This document shows positions 5,007-5,406 of a DNA stretch of 5,406 nt, piece by piece. Position numbers and translations under genes: made by a program. The notes beneath the pieces are model-generated. The model made no database searches. It was not told the DNA's origin and saw only the letters and a list, made by a program, of their open reading frames with translations. Positions within the stretch are counted from its first letter, which is position 1, and each line of letters opens with the position of its first letter. Origin of the DNA: Oscillospiraceae bacterium (GTDB taxonomy: Bacteria; Bacillota; Clostridia; Oscillospirales; Ruminococcaceae); contig CAAGDZ010000219.1 in NCBI GenBank assembly GCA_900768735.1, forward strand, positions 1 to 5,406, in the 5' to 3' direction.

Positions 5007-5406
5007 CTTGTAGGGGTGGTTCTTAAAAGGCGGTATCTGCTCTCGGCGTTTTTATCCAACTGTGCCTGTACGATTTCCTTTGTAAAACCGATATTTGCAA
5101 GACGAATGGAACGCTCCCAGTGTTTTGCTTTCACGGAAAAACGCACAGGATCGAGAGTATAACCGAGCGCATATAACTGGCTCTCAAATTCTCTTGGAGA
5201 GGTAGCAAAAGACAGGCAGTATTCAACATCCTCACGGAGATAGTCCCGATGTGTTTTCTTGCCGGCCTTGTGCCGCCAATAGTCCTTTTTATTACCACCG
5301 TAAAAATTGCTGTTTTCAAGAACAGACAAACCGTGTTCCCGGCATATCTCATCCGATACTCGGCGAAGTTCCTTGTGGTCGCCGATTTTGTTTTGAAACT
5401 TTGTAC
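4934..5406 (-). pseudogene. Relaxase / mobilization nuclease, partial, 3' truncated
   Basis: This is the C-terminal half of a clostridial ICE relaxase, the nicking enzyme that starts conjugative transfer. The gene enters from the right edge, and the frame is open from 5404, so there is no start in the window. Residues such as LRRVSDEICREHGLSVLEN, the HRDYLREDVEYCLSFA segment, ALGYTLDP and HWERSIRLANIGFTKEI match the family's pattern after the catalytic domain. The catalytic tyrosine and the HxH metal site would lie upstream, outside the window. After QAQLDKN (about 5048) the similarity stops and the frame continues through the ParB gene for about 37 residues to TAG. Relaxases of this type normally carry a further helical tail, so the gene is judged truncated. 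A TTG at 5329 is internal, not a start. Confidence 0.75.
5036..5048 (-). other. Probable deletion junction between relaxase and ParB genes
   Basis: Relaxase-like sequence (GFTKEIVQAQLDKN) holds in one frame down to about 5048. ParB-like sequence (PPFKNHPYKV) begins in a different frame at about 5036. Neither gene has its expected end here: the relaxase lacks its C-terminal tail and the ParB gene lacks its start. The relaxase frame then runs on as unrelated residues (RYRLLRTTPTRC) until TAG at 4936-4934. The simplest reading is a deletion that fused two genes normally far apart in an ICE. The exact breakpoint cannot be set without intact relatives. Confidence 0.6.

Noticed and set aside
5131..5352. 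Overlapping minus-strand 73-residue open frame inside the relaxase gene
   Set aside because: It is a shadow frame of the relaxase, whose own frame carries the conserved residues.
1..5406. CRISPR arrays, tRNA/rRNA genes, insertion sequences, integrase or att sites
   Set aside because: No spaced repeat series, clover-leaf, transposase motif or long flanking repeat was found by eye in the window.

Overview
The window looks like the chromosome of a low-to-mid GC Gram-positive anaerobe, most likely a gut Clostridia member of the Ruminococcus/Lachnospiraceae type. This is inferred from a lipoprotein-anchored sulfate-binding protein, a consensus sigma-A promoter, and relaxase and ParB genes of the kind carried by clostridial integrative conjugative elements (ICEs). 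No genus can be fixed from the sequence alone. Every supported gene reads on the minus strand.

Positions 4-3798 hold a complete, tightly packed sulfate/thiosulfate ABC importer operon in the order sbp - cysT - cysW - cysA. It encodes a solute-binding lipoprotein, two permease subunits and the ATPase. The gaps are +6 nt (sbp/cysT), a 1-nt TGATG overlap (cysT/cysW) and an 11-nt overlap (cysW/cysA), so translational coupling is likely. All diagnostic motifs are intact: both sulfate-binding-protein signatures, the EAA loops, and Walker A, Q-loop, signature, Walker B and H-loop.

Positions 3799-4220 are the AT-rich control region. A near-perfect sigma-A promoter (TTGACA-N17-TAAAAT) drives the operon. 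Two inverted repeats built on the same CCTA half-site lie over it, one across the -35 box and one just after the predicted +1, which is a classic repressor layout. The promoter is followed by an unusually long (about 240 nt) leader with several perfect hairpins, a 12-nt-period tandem repeat and two mutually exclusive pairings. I do not recognise it as a known riboswitch, S-box or T-box. A 49-codon ORF of doubtful status lies between the ParB gene and the promoter and ends inside the upstream operator.

Positions 4221-5406 are the remains of a mobile element. A relaxase gene that enters from the right edge runs directly, and out of frame, into a ParB-family gene that has lost its N-terminal coding sequence and any good start codon. 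The junction can be placed at roughly 5036-5048. This looks like an internal deletion in a decayed ICE stranded upstream of the sulfate operon. I found no new defence or signalling system. The most worthwhile items are the operator pair plus structured leader of the sulfate operon, and the relaxase/ParB junction.
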